A stretch of 26,204 nt of DNA from CAJBVG01 sp044337515 (GTDB lineage Bacteria > Bacteroidota > Bacteroidia > Sphingobacteriales > Sphingobacteriaceae). Under the pieces are notes generated by a model. That model was not told the origin of the DNA, made no database searches, and worked only from the letters and a program-made list of their open reading frames with translations. A program made the position numbers and the translations under genes. Every line of letters begins with the position of its first letter. Positions within the stretch are counted from its first letter, which is position 1. Shown here piece by piece: positions 8,632-15,652 of this stretch. Location of the stretch: positions 1-26,204 of the forward strand of contig JBIINK010000033.1 of assembly GCA_044337515.1 (NCBI GenBank), written 5' to 3'.

Positions 8632-9500
8632 ACAGCTTTTAAACTTAAATCCAATGCTTTTACGGAGTGCGTTAATGCACCTATAGAGATATAATCAACA
8701 CCACATTCGGCATAATGAACTACATTTTCGGTGGTGATACCACCAGATGCTTCAGTTTCAAATTTACCATTCACTAACAGAACTGCTTCGCGAATCATAT
8801 CAAAATTAAAATTATCAAACATAATTCTTTTAAATCCACCTTCAGAAATGGCTTCCTTAACTTCATCAATACTTCTAGTTTCAATTTCAATCGGCAAGTT
8901 TCTTCCGGTATCTTTTAAATATTGCTTTGCATTCACTAATGCTGCTGTAATTCCACCAGCATAATCAACATGATTATCTTTAATCAATATCATATCGTAC
9001 AATCCAATTCGATGGTTCATTCCACCACCAATTAACACCGCATCTTTCTCTAAGAATCTCATTCCTGGAGTTGTTTTGCGAGTGTCTAATATTTTGCATT
9101 TTGTATGAGATACTTTTTGAACAATGGCATTTGTTGCCGTAGCAATTGCAGACATGTGTTGCATAATATTCAACACTAAACGCTCTGCTTTTAATATTGA
9201 ATGGGCACTTCCTGAAACCGTTAATACGACTTCGCCAACTTTAATTTTATCACCATCACTTAGAAGGTTAACCACATTTAAATTAGGATCTATACGATGA
9301 AATATGATGTTTGCAACTTGAACACCAGCCAAGATGCCTGAATCTTTTACTAAAAGCTGAGCTTTATTTTGAGTTCCGGCTGGGATTGTAGATAATGAGG
9401 TATGGTCTCCATCGCCAATGTCTTCGGCTATGGCAAGGTCTATGAAGTTTAGTAAATGTTGTTCCGTAAAATTCATTTGGGATACAGTTTTATCCAACAA
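8628..9500 (-). CDS. nadC: Nicotinate-nucleotide pyrophosphorylase (quinolinate phosphoribosyltransferase)
   Basis: 290 aa. Converts quinolinate and PRPP to nicotinate mononucleotide and CO2 in de novo NAD synthesis. Characteristic segments are AERLVLNIMQHMSAIAT, TRKTTPG (140-146), GGGMNHRIGLYDMILIKDNH (158-177), IEIETRS, IMFDNF, and the C-terminal EASGGI and DYISIGALTHS phosphate-binding strands. The start at 9500 leaves 10 bases to the DUF4783 gene; an internal Met at residue 9 just before FTEQHLL is an alternative start. nadA and nadB are not in the window. The DUF4783-nadC pairing is a context I recall from other Bacteroidota. Confidence 0.96.
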   Translation of the reverse strand: MLDKTVSQMNFTEQHLLNFIDLAIAEDIGDGDHTSLSTIPAGTQNKAQLLVKDSGILAGVQVANIIFHRIDPNLNVVNLLSDGDKIKVGEVVLTVSGSAHSILKAERLVLNIMQHMSAIATATNAIVQKVSHTKCKILDTRKTTPGMRFLEKDAVLIGGGMNHRIGLYDMILIKDNHVDYAGGITAALVNAKQYLKDTGRNLPIEIETRSIDEVKEAISEGGFKRIMFDNFNFDMIREAVLLVNGKFETEASGGITTENVVHYAECGVDYISIGALTHSVKALDLSLKAV

Positions 9501-9510
9501 AGGTAATGAT

Positions 9511-9912
9511 TTAACGGGTACGTTCCTGCTCGAAACGCATTTCTTGAAGGTATAAATTGTTCTCTACGTTCTTAATGATGAAGTAAATTCGAAACTTCCC
9601 GGCTCTAGTATCGAGTTGGCCAATGGCAAAACGTGCAGCGTCTGAGTTTGGATTATTTTTATAAAGAATTTGAAAATCGATTGGATCGTATTTGCTGAAG
9701 AAGTCTTTCATCACTAGCTCTGCTTGCGACTTACTAAATACGTTGGATTGGTCTAATAAAGTAATTTCAATTTTATTACTGAAGTACTTCGAAAGCAAGC
9801 GTTGGTCAGCAGTCTTAAATGCAACAGTAACGTCGTCCACAAACTCCGACTGTGCGAAAGAGCTTGACAATGACAATACACTTAGAAAGACTAGTAAAAG
9901 TAATTTCTTCAT
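9511..9912 (-). CDS. DUF4783 family secreted protein
   Basis: 133 aa. A signal peptide spans about 1-20 (MKKLLLLVFLSVLSLSSSFA, cleavage before QSEF). The mature part of about 113 residues has a cone-like alpha+beta pattern: DDVTVAFKTADQRLLSKYFSNKIEITL, then RFAIGQLDTRAGKFRIYFIIK and LYLQEMRFEQ. I match it from memory to DUF4783, a small periplasmic Bacteroidota family often found next to nadC; the fold is NTF2-like by appearance, which is inference. No catalytic residues can be named. It is the first gene of the minus-strand group leading into nadC and is divergent from gpmI across 71 bases. Confidence 0.8.
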   Translation of the reverse strand: MKKLLLLVFLSVLSLSSSFAQSEFVDDVTVAFKTADQRLLSKYFSNKIEITLLDQSNVFSKSQAELVMKDFFSKYDPIDFQILYKNNPNSDAARFAIGQLDTRAGKFRIYFIIKNVENNLYLQEMRFEQERTR

Positions 9913-9972
9913 TAAAAATTTAAAAAATGCTATTTATTTACCTTAAAAACTGTGCCAATCATTTTGGCTTGG

Positions 9973-9980
9973 TATATTTG
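9973..9980 (+). promoter_or_regulatory. Exact -7 element TATATTTG just before gpmI
   Basis: TATATTTG matches TAnnTTTG exactly and ends only three bases (TAT) before the gpmI ATG at 9984. No good -33 TTTG is seen 19-21 bases upstream. If it is used, the transcript would have almost no leader. Confidence 0.35.
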
Positions 9981-9983
9981 TAT

Positions 9984-11516
9984 ATGGAAAAGAAGAAATT
10001 AGCACTACTTATTTTAGACGGTTGGGGATTAGGGACTACATTAAAGGCCGATGCTATTCAGCATGCCAATACCCCTTTTGTTGATTCTTTATATTTAAAA
10101 TACCCTCATGCTAAGCTAGTTGCATCTGGAGAAGCCGTTGGTTTACCCGAAGGTCAAATGGGTAATTCTGAAGTTGGTCACTTAACCATAGGTTCTGGTA
10201 GAGTCATTTTCCAAGAACTTGTAAAAATCCATAAAGCTTGTAAAGATGGTACCCTAGCTGCTAACAAAGTTTTAAAAAACGCATTGGATTATGCTAAAAA
10301 AGAGCATAAAAATGTACATTTTATTGGACTGCTGTCTGATGGTGGTGTACACTCTCATATTAACCACTTAAAAACCTTATGTGACATCTGTACTGCAGAA
10401 GGTGTAGAAAATACATTTATTCATGCTTTTTTAGATGGTAGAGATACTGATCCTAAAAGTGGGTCTGCTTATTTAAAAGAATTACTTGACTATAATACTA
10501 CACAACATAACACATCGAAACTGGCTTCAGTTATTGGTCGATATTATGCAATGGACCGCGACCAACGTTGGGAGCGTGTAAAGCTAGCTTATGAATTATT
10601 AGTAAATGGTGATGGAATAAAATCCACTTCTATCCTATCTGATATTGAAGCTCAATACAAAGAAAACATCACCGATGAATTTATGAAAGCCTTGATTTGT
10701 GTTGATGAACATAACGAGCCTCTTGCAACGATTAATGAAGGTGATGTAGTAATTTGTTATAACTTCAGAACAGACAGAGCAAGAGAAATTACTATTGCTT
10801 TAACTCAACGCGATATACATGAGTACAACATGCACAAAATGAATTTGCATTATGTAACCATGACGAGTTATGATGATTCATTTGAAAATGTAAATGTAAT
10901 TTTCGAAAAAGATAATTTAGCGAATACTCTCGGAGAGGTATTGTCTGTTAACAACAAATCGCAAATTAGAATCGCAGAAACAGAAAAATACCCTCACGTT
11001 ACCTTCTTCTTTTCTGGCGGACGAGAAGTACCATTTGATAAGGAAAGTAGAATAATGATTCCATCTCCTAAAGTGGCAACGTATGATTTACAACCGGAAA
11101 TGAGTGCCAATGGAATAACAGAAGCTATAGTTGCCGAATTGGAAAAAGGTGAAGTAGATTTTGTTTGCTTAAACTTTGCAAACCCTGATATGGTTGGACA
11201 TACAGGAGTTTTTGAGGCGGTAGTGAAAGCAGTTGAAACCGTTGATGCATGTGCGAAACGTGTTGTAGAAGCTGGCTTAAAAACAGGTTACTCGTTTATT
11301 ATTATTGCCGATCATGGTAATGCTGATTTCATGATTAATGAAGATGGCACACCAAATACTGCACACTCTACAAACCTAGTACCTTGTGTATTGATTGATA
11401 ACAGTGACTATAAAATTAAAGATGGTGGCTTAGCTGATATTGCTCCTACTATTTTAGATATTTTGAATTTAAGTCCATCTGCAGAGATGAATGGACATAG
11501 CTTGTTGATTAAATAA
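9984..11516 (+). CDS. gpmI: 2,3-bisphosphoglycerate-independent phosphoglycerate mutase
   Basis: 510 aa from the ATG at 9984. An in-frame TTG at 9927 would add 19 residues that do not resemble the family, while MEKKKLALLILDGWG is the canonical N-terminus. It interconverts 3- and 2-phosphoglycerate in glycolysis and gluconeogenesis using two Mn ions. Visible residues are D12 in LDGWG, nucleophile S62 in GNSEVGH (60-66), FLDGRDTDP, YYAMDRDQRWER, CYNFRTDRAREI, the late metal motif DHGNAD, and NTAHSTNLVP. Length and motifs are normal. A small lipoprotein gene begins two bases after the stop and is probably co-transcribed. Confidence 0.97.
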   Translation: MEKKKLALLILDGWGLGTTLKADAIQHANTPFVDSLYLKYPHAKLVASGEAVGLPEGQMGNSEVGHLTIGSGRVIFQELVKIHKACKDGTLAANKVLKNALDYAKKEHKNVHFIGLLSDGGVHSHINHLKTLCDICTAEGVENTFIHAFLDGRDTDPKSGSAYLKELLDYNTTQHNTSKLASVIGRYYAMDRDQRWERVKLAYELLVNGDGIKSTSILSDIEAQYKENITDEFMKALICVDEHNEPLATINEGDVVICYNFRTDRAREITIALTQRDIHEYNMHKMNLHYVTMTSYDDSFENVNVIFEKDNLANTLGEVLSVNNKSQIRIAETEKYPHVTFFFSGGREVPFDKESRIMIPSPKVATYDLQPEMSANGITEAIVAELEKGEVDFVCLNFANPDMVGHTGVFEAVVKAVETVDACAKRVVEAGLKTGYSFIIIADHGNADFMINEDGTPNTAHSTNLVPCVLIDNSDYKIKDGGLADIAPTILDILNLSPSAEMNGHSLLIK

Positions 11517-11518
11517 TA

Positions 11519-12049
11519 ATGAAAACTATTTACACCCTACTCATCGGAATTTTATTGATTTCTTGTCAAGCTGATTCAAAAAAATCAGATGCAATTCGGT
11601 ATTATGAATTCTCTATTCATGACGTCATCGCTAATGAAATCAAAGCAATGCACAGTATCGACGATTCGTTTGCAAAAGTAGTATTGTATAAAAATTCGAA
11701 GATTGAAAAACGAAATATTGCAGGAGCAGATTTAATTTCAGATTTAGAAAGTTTCCAGGAATTCGATTTGAATAAAGCGGCTTGGCAAAACTCTTATGTG
11801 AAATCTACAACTAATAATCACACAAGATACCTTTCTAAAGAAGCAAAACTTACCATGAAATTTGTTGATATTTTTGGAGATGAGAAAAATCCTACACGTG
11901 TTCAAATCTATTTTCAAAACACCAATAACTTATACGAATCTTCGAAATTCATTGTGATTGAGCCTGGAAAATTTTACAGCATTTTTAGTTTGCAAGATGT
12001 GAAAGGCATGAGTGCTGATACCTTATTTATAAAGACTTTCCTGAATTAA
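11519..12049 (+). CDS. Predicted lipoprotein of unknown function
   Basis: 176 aa that I do not recognise. Residues 1-15 are a lipoprotein signal ending in the lipobox LISC, so C16 should be lipidated; the mature protein starts CQADSKK. The rest is soluble and mixed alpha/beta in appearance, with several aromatic-rich strands (VQIYFQNTNNLY, KFYSIFSLQDV), and no enzyme motif is apparent. It follows gpmI with a two-base gap, implying co-transcription but not a shared function. Its stop overlaps the stop of the convergent DUF255 gene by a few bases, leaving no room for a terminator between the two. Confidence 0.8.
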   Translation: MKTIYTLLIGILLISCQADSKKSDAIRYYEFSIHDVIANEIKAMHSIDDSFAKVVLYKNSKIEKRNIAGADLISDLESFQEFDLNKAAWQNSYVKSTTNNHTRYLSKEAKLTMKFVDIFGDEKNPTRVQIYFQNTNNLYESSKFIVIEPGKFYSIFSLQDVKGMSADTLFIKTFLN

Positions 12050-14049
12050 TGTATTTGTTTTAAAGCTTCTGATACCGATTCTACAGGTAACATACAAGCT
12101 TTGTTTTTACATACATAAATATTGGTTTTGTTTTCTATAAATCTATCCTGATGCAAAGTATTATTATTTGCTATTGTACTAAAACTAAATAAAGCTTGAG
12201 GAATATATTGACTAGCCATTTCTTTATAGATCGACTCCGCATTTGCTCCAGTAATTACTACCTCTACTCCACCAATGTTGTTTAATAAAAGAAACTTTGT
12301 CCATACCGAAAACGAAGGTGGATAACGTTTCGCATGATCCAAAATGGTATGCATCATTCGGTTTGAAAGCTCCTCGAAATGTGGTATGTCTAATAAAATA
12401 GAAAGCTGTTTTAAATTAAATTGCATACAAGAATTTGAAGATGGAATTACAGAATCATAATACTCTTGCTTGCGAGCAACTAAAGGCTCTGCAGAAGCGG
12501 AAGTGTACCAAAACATTCCCGAAGCTTCATCGAAATATTCTTCAATACAATAATCGGTTAGGCGTTTTGCTGTATTTAGATACTGATCATCAGCTGTTAT
12601 TTCATGTAAACTTAAACAAGCTTTAATCACGAAAGCATAATCGTCTAAAAACCCGTTTACTTTCGACTCGTTATTTTTAAAGCTCCTACTTAATTGATTT
12701 CCATTAAGCAAACTTGTTAAAATAAAAGACATACTTGCTATGGCTTGTTCTTTATAGATAAGTTCCGAAGTTGATTTATAAGCATCACATAAACCCTGTA
12801 TCATCAGGGCATTCCAAGCACACAACTGCTTATCATCTAAACCTGGGCGTACTCTACTTTCTCTATAGTTAAACAATACAGCTAAACAATGGTCAATGCA
12901 ATCCGACCAAAGTTGTTCGTTTAATTTATGCTTTTGAATAAACTCTTGATGATTGCTTACTGCAAATAAATTATTTAATCCGTGCTCAAAATTACCCTCT
13001 TCTTCACATTGAAAATACTCGATAAACAAAGGTGCATCATTACCTAATAAATTTTTCAATTCATCTAAAGTATAACAGTAGAATTTACCTTCCACACCTT
13101 CCGAATCAGCATCTAGGGCTGAGTAGTATGAATTGGTTTCTTTGTTTAATAATTCTCGGTTACAAAAATCGATGATGCTTTTCAACGTTTGTAAATACAA
13201 CGGCGTTTTATATTTTGAGTAGGCATTAGCGTACAAGCTTATCATTTGAGCTTGATCGTATAGCATTTTTTCGAAATGTGGAATTTTCCATACACCATCT
13301 ACAGAGTAGCGATAAATGCCACCACCAACTTGATCATAAATTCCTCCACGAGCAATACGATGTAATGTATTTTGAATAGCATAATCGAGTACATCATTTG
13401 GATAGAAATGTTGGTATGCCATTAAGAAATCTATGTTGGCAGGCACTGGGAACTTCGGCGCACCTTGGGTTCCACCATGTTCAAGGTCGAGTAGTCGCAT
13501 CCATTTCTGCATGTATTCCTCGAAATAATTTGAAGGGATTTCATTTACATCAGATTTCTCTGAGATAAATTCCATTTTACGAACACCATCAATTAATTTA
13601 TCAGCATAATCAATTAGCTCTTGAGGTTTATTACGATGTATTGCCGCAATATTACTCAAGATATTTATCCAATCTGCTTTTCGGAAATAGGTTCCACCGT
13701 ATACTGGTCGACCATCGGGAAGTAAGATACAATTCAATGGCCAGCCACCTGTACCATTCATGAGTTGCAAAGCCGACATGTACACTTGATCAATATCGGG
13801 GCGCTCTTCACGATCAACTTTGATGTTTACATAAAGTGCATTCATTACTTCAGCTACCTCATTGTCTTCAAAAGACTCGTGCTCCATTACGTGGCACCAA
13901 TGACAAGCAGAATAACCAATACTTACAACGATGAGTTTGTTCTCACGCTTCGCTTTATCCAATGCCTCTTCACCCCAGGGATACCAATCTACTGGGTTGT
14001 TCGCGTGTTGTAATAAGTATGGGGAGGTTTCGAAACGAAGATTGTTCAT
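12046..14049 (-). CDS. DUF255 thioredoxin-like / six-hairpin glycosidase-fold protein (YyaL/SSP411 family)
   Basis: 667 aa from the ATG at 14049. The N-terminal thioredoxin-like domain has the family start SPYLLQHANNPVDWYPWGEEAL, the CxxC pair C49-H-W-C52 (SACHWCHVMEHESF), VDREERPDID and TGGWPLN. The remainder looks like an alpha/alpha toroid with FPVPANIDF, DQVGGGIYRYSVDGVWKIPHFEKMLYDQA, YSALDADSEG and NALMIQGL. The C-terminus ends in YVCKNKACMLPVES. The cellular role of the family is unsettled, so no reaction is assigned. A longer reading frame starts at a TTG at 14100, but its extra 17 residues are translated palindromic repeat, so the shorter start is preferred. Confidence 0.92.
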   Translation of the reverse strand: MNNLRFETSPYLLQHANNPVDWYPWGEEALDKAKRENKLIVVSIGYSACHWCHVMEHESFEDNEVAEVMNALYVNIKVDREERPDIDQVYMSALQLMNGTGGWPLNCILLPDGRPVYGGTYFRKADWINILSNIAAIHRNKPQELIDYADKLIDGVRKMEFISEKSDVNEIPSNYFEEYMQKWMRLLDLEHGGTQGAPKFPVPANIDFLMAYQHFYPNDVLDYAIQNTLHRIARGGIYDQVGGGIYRYSVDGVWKIPHFEKMLYDQAQMISLYANAYSKYKTPLYLQTLKSIIDFCNRELLNKETNSYYSALDADSEGVEGKFYCYTLDELKNLLGNDAPLFIEYFQCEEEGNFEHGLNNLFAVSNHQEFIQKHKLNEQLWSDCIDHCLAVLFNYRESRVRPGLDDKQLCAWNALMIQGLCDAYKSTSELIYKEQAIASMSFILTSLLNGNQLSRSFKNNESKVNGFLDDYAFVIKACLSLHEITADDQYLNTAKRLTDYCIEEYFDEASGMFWYTSASAEPLVARKQEYYDSVIPSSNSCMQFNLKQLSILLDIPHFEELSNRMMHTILDHAKRYPPSFSVWTKFLLLNNIGGVEVVITGANAESIYKEMASQYIPQALFSFSTIANNNTLHQDRFIENKTNIYVCKNKACMLPVESVSEALKQIH

Positions 14050-14055
14050 TTTTTT

Positions 14056-14126
14056 ATTGAGTAGTGAGTAATGAGTAATGAGAAAAAATATTTTACCCAA
14101 TACTCACTACCCAATACACATTACTA
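14056..14126. repeat. Palindromic heptamer repeat, copy B
   Basis: The left arm (14056-14082) contains period-7 units GAGTAGT, GAGTAAT and GAGTAAT. The right arm (14095-14125) contains CTCACTA, CCCAATA and CACATTA on the opposite strand sense. It is the same design as 5711-5783, with a different spacer. It fills nearly the whole gap between the M20 peptidase stop and the DUF255 start, and its right end supplies the peptidase TAG stop (14126-14124). As RNA it would form an imperfect hairpin between the two genes. Confidence 0.85.
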
Positions 14127-15512
14127 TTTAGAAAGTTCTGCAAAATACTTATGGAACAATGGAATAGTTTCAATGCCTTTATAGTAATTGAATAACCCAT
14201 AGTGTTCATTCGGTGAGTGCAATGCATCCGAATCTAAACCGAATCCCATTAACACCGATTTTAAACCTAGTTCTTTTTCGAATAAAGCAACGATAGGAAT
14301 ACTACCACCACCACGAGTAGGGATAGGTTTTTTACCATACGTTTGCTCCATTGCTTTGCTTGCTGCTTTAAATGCAATTGAATCTGTTGGAGTAAGTACC
14401 GCTTCACCACCATGATGAGGGCGAACTTGTACTTTAACTGATGCAGGAGCAATTGATTCAAAATGTTTTTGGAACATTGCTGTAATCTCATCTGATTTTT
14501 GATTAGGAACTAATCTCATTGAAATTTTAGCAAATGCTTTAGATGGTAAAACTGTTTTAGCACCTTCGCCAGTATAACCACCCCAAATACCATTAACATC
14601 TAATGTTGGGCGAATACCTGTACGTTCTATTGTTGAGAAACCTTTCTCTCCCCAATCTTCACTTACACCTAAATCTTTTTTATACTCTTCTAAGTCGAAA
14701 GGAGTTTTAGCCATTTCAGCACGATCTGCTGCAGAAGTTTCTAAAACACCATCATAAAATCCTGGGATAGTAATGTGATTGTTTTCATCGTGCATCGAAG
14801 CAATCATTTTTGCTAAGATGTTAATTGGATTGGCAACAGCACCACCGTAAACACCTGAGTGTAAGTCGCGGTTCGGGCCGGTAACTTCTACTTCCACATA
14901 GCTTAAGCCACGTAAACCACAGTCGATAGAAGGAACATCGTTAGCTAGAATTGAAGTATCAGAAATTAATACCACATCTGCTTTTAAACGCTCTTTATTT
15001 GCTTTTACGAAGATGCCTAAGTTAGATGATCCAACTTCTTCTTCACCTTCAATCATGAACTTCACATTGCAAGCAAGTGAGTTTGTTTTCATCATGATCT
15101 CGAATGCTTTTACGTGCATGTATACTTGACCTTTATCATCGCAAGAACCACGAGCAAAAATAGCACCGTCGGGATGAACAGCTGTTTTACGAATGGTTGG
15201 TTCGAATGGAGGAGTTTCCCACAATTCTAATGGAGTAGCCGGTTGCACATCATAGTGACCGTATACTAATACAGTTGGTAAAGAAGGATCAATCATTTTC
15301 TCACCGTAAACAATTGGGTAACCTGCCGTTGGGCAAACCTCTACTTTATCAGCACCAGCAATAATAAGTTTCTCTTTCACAAACTCTGCAGTTTTAAACA
15401 TATCGTCTTTGTGAGCTGAATCCGCACTGATTGATGGAATTCTTAAAAAATCAAATAATTCGTCGAGGAATCTCTGACGATTTTGGTCGATGTATGAATT
15501 AATTTCTGACAT
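14124..15512 (-). CDS. M20 family metallopeptidase (CNDP-like dipeptidase)
   Basis: 462 aa. A di-zinc aminoacyl peptidase of the carnosine dipeptidase-like branch. Metal and catalytic features are YGHYDVQP (H86, D88), RGSCDDKGQ (121-129, bridging Asp 125), EGEEEVGS (155-162, general base and metal Glu), SDTSIL, and the C-terminal metal His 432 in DALHSPNEHYG. A dimerisation/lid domain is inserted at about 200-340 (RDLHSGVYGGAV, GIRPTLDVNGI). There is no signal peptide, so it is probably cytosolic and recycles peptides; the substrate cannot be told. It is divergent from the helicase gene, with 140 bases between their starts. Confidence 0.94.
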   Translation of the reverse strand: MSEINSYIDQNRQRFLDELFDFLRIPSISADSAHKDDMFKTAEFVKEKLIIAGADKVEVCPTAGYPIVYGEKMIDPSLPTVLVYGHYDVQPATPLELWETPPFEPTIRKTAVHPDGAIFARGSCDDKGQVYMHVKAFEIMMKTNSLACNVKFMIEGEEEVGSSNLGIFVKANKERLKADVVLISDTSILANDVPSIDCGLRGLSYVEVEVTGPNRDLHSGVYGGAVANPINILAKMIASMHDENNHITIPGFYDGVLETSAADRAEMAKTPFDLEEYKKDLGVSEDWGEKGFSTIERTGIRPTLDVNGIWGGYTGEGAKTVLPSKAFAKISMRLVPNQKSDEITAMFQKHFESIAPASVKVQVRPHHGGEAVLTPTDSIAFKAASKAMEQTYGKKPIPTRGGGSIPIVALFEKELGLKSVLMGFGLDSDALHSPNEHYGLFNYYKGIETIPLFHKYFAELSK

Positions 15513-15623
15513 ATAAAATCTATAATTTGTGCGTAAAAGTACTATTTATACAATTATTTCGAAGTATCTTTTTAAAATAAATTAATGTTGAAAAATCTAA
15601 TTAGAAAGAATAAAGCAAATCAG

Positions 15624-15648
15624 TATTTTTGGATTGGATTAAAGAGGA
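15624..15648 (+). promoter_or_regulatory. -7 element and Shine-Dalgarno-like site that set the uvrD start
   Basis: TATTTTTG at 15624-15631 matches TAnnTTTG exactly. AAAGAGGA at 15641-15648 is an unusually good ribosome-binding site for this window and lies four bases before a GTG at 15653. An in-frame TTG at 15629 overlaps the -7 element, so it should not be in the transcript if this promoter is used. Confidence 0.5.
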
Positions 15649-15652
15649 TTTT

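Noticed and set aside
9927..9983. N-terminal extension of gpmI from TTG 9927
   Set aside because: The extra 19 residues are unlike the family, the canonical LDGWG start follows ATG 9984, and the extension contains the -7 element.
12435..12626. Short plus-strand frames inside the DUF255 gene (also 13765-14013)
   Set aside because: They are opposite-strand shadows of a conserved protein with visible motifs.
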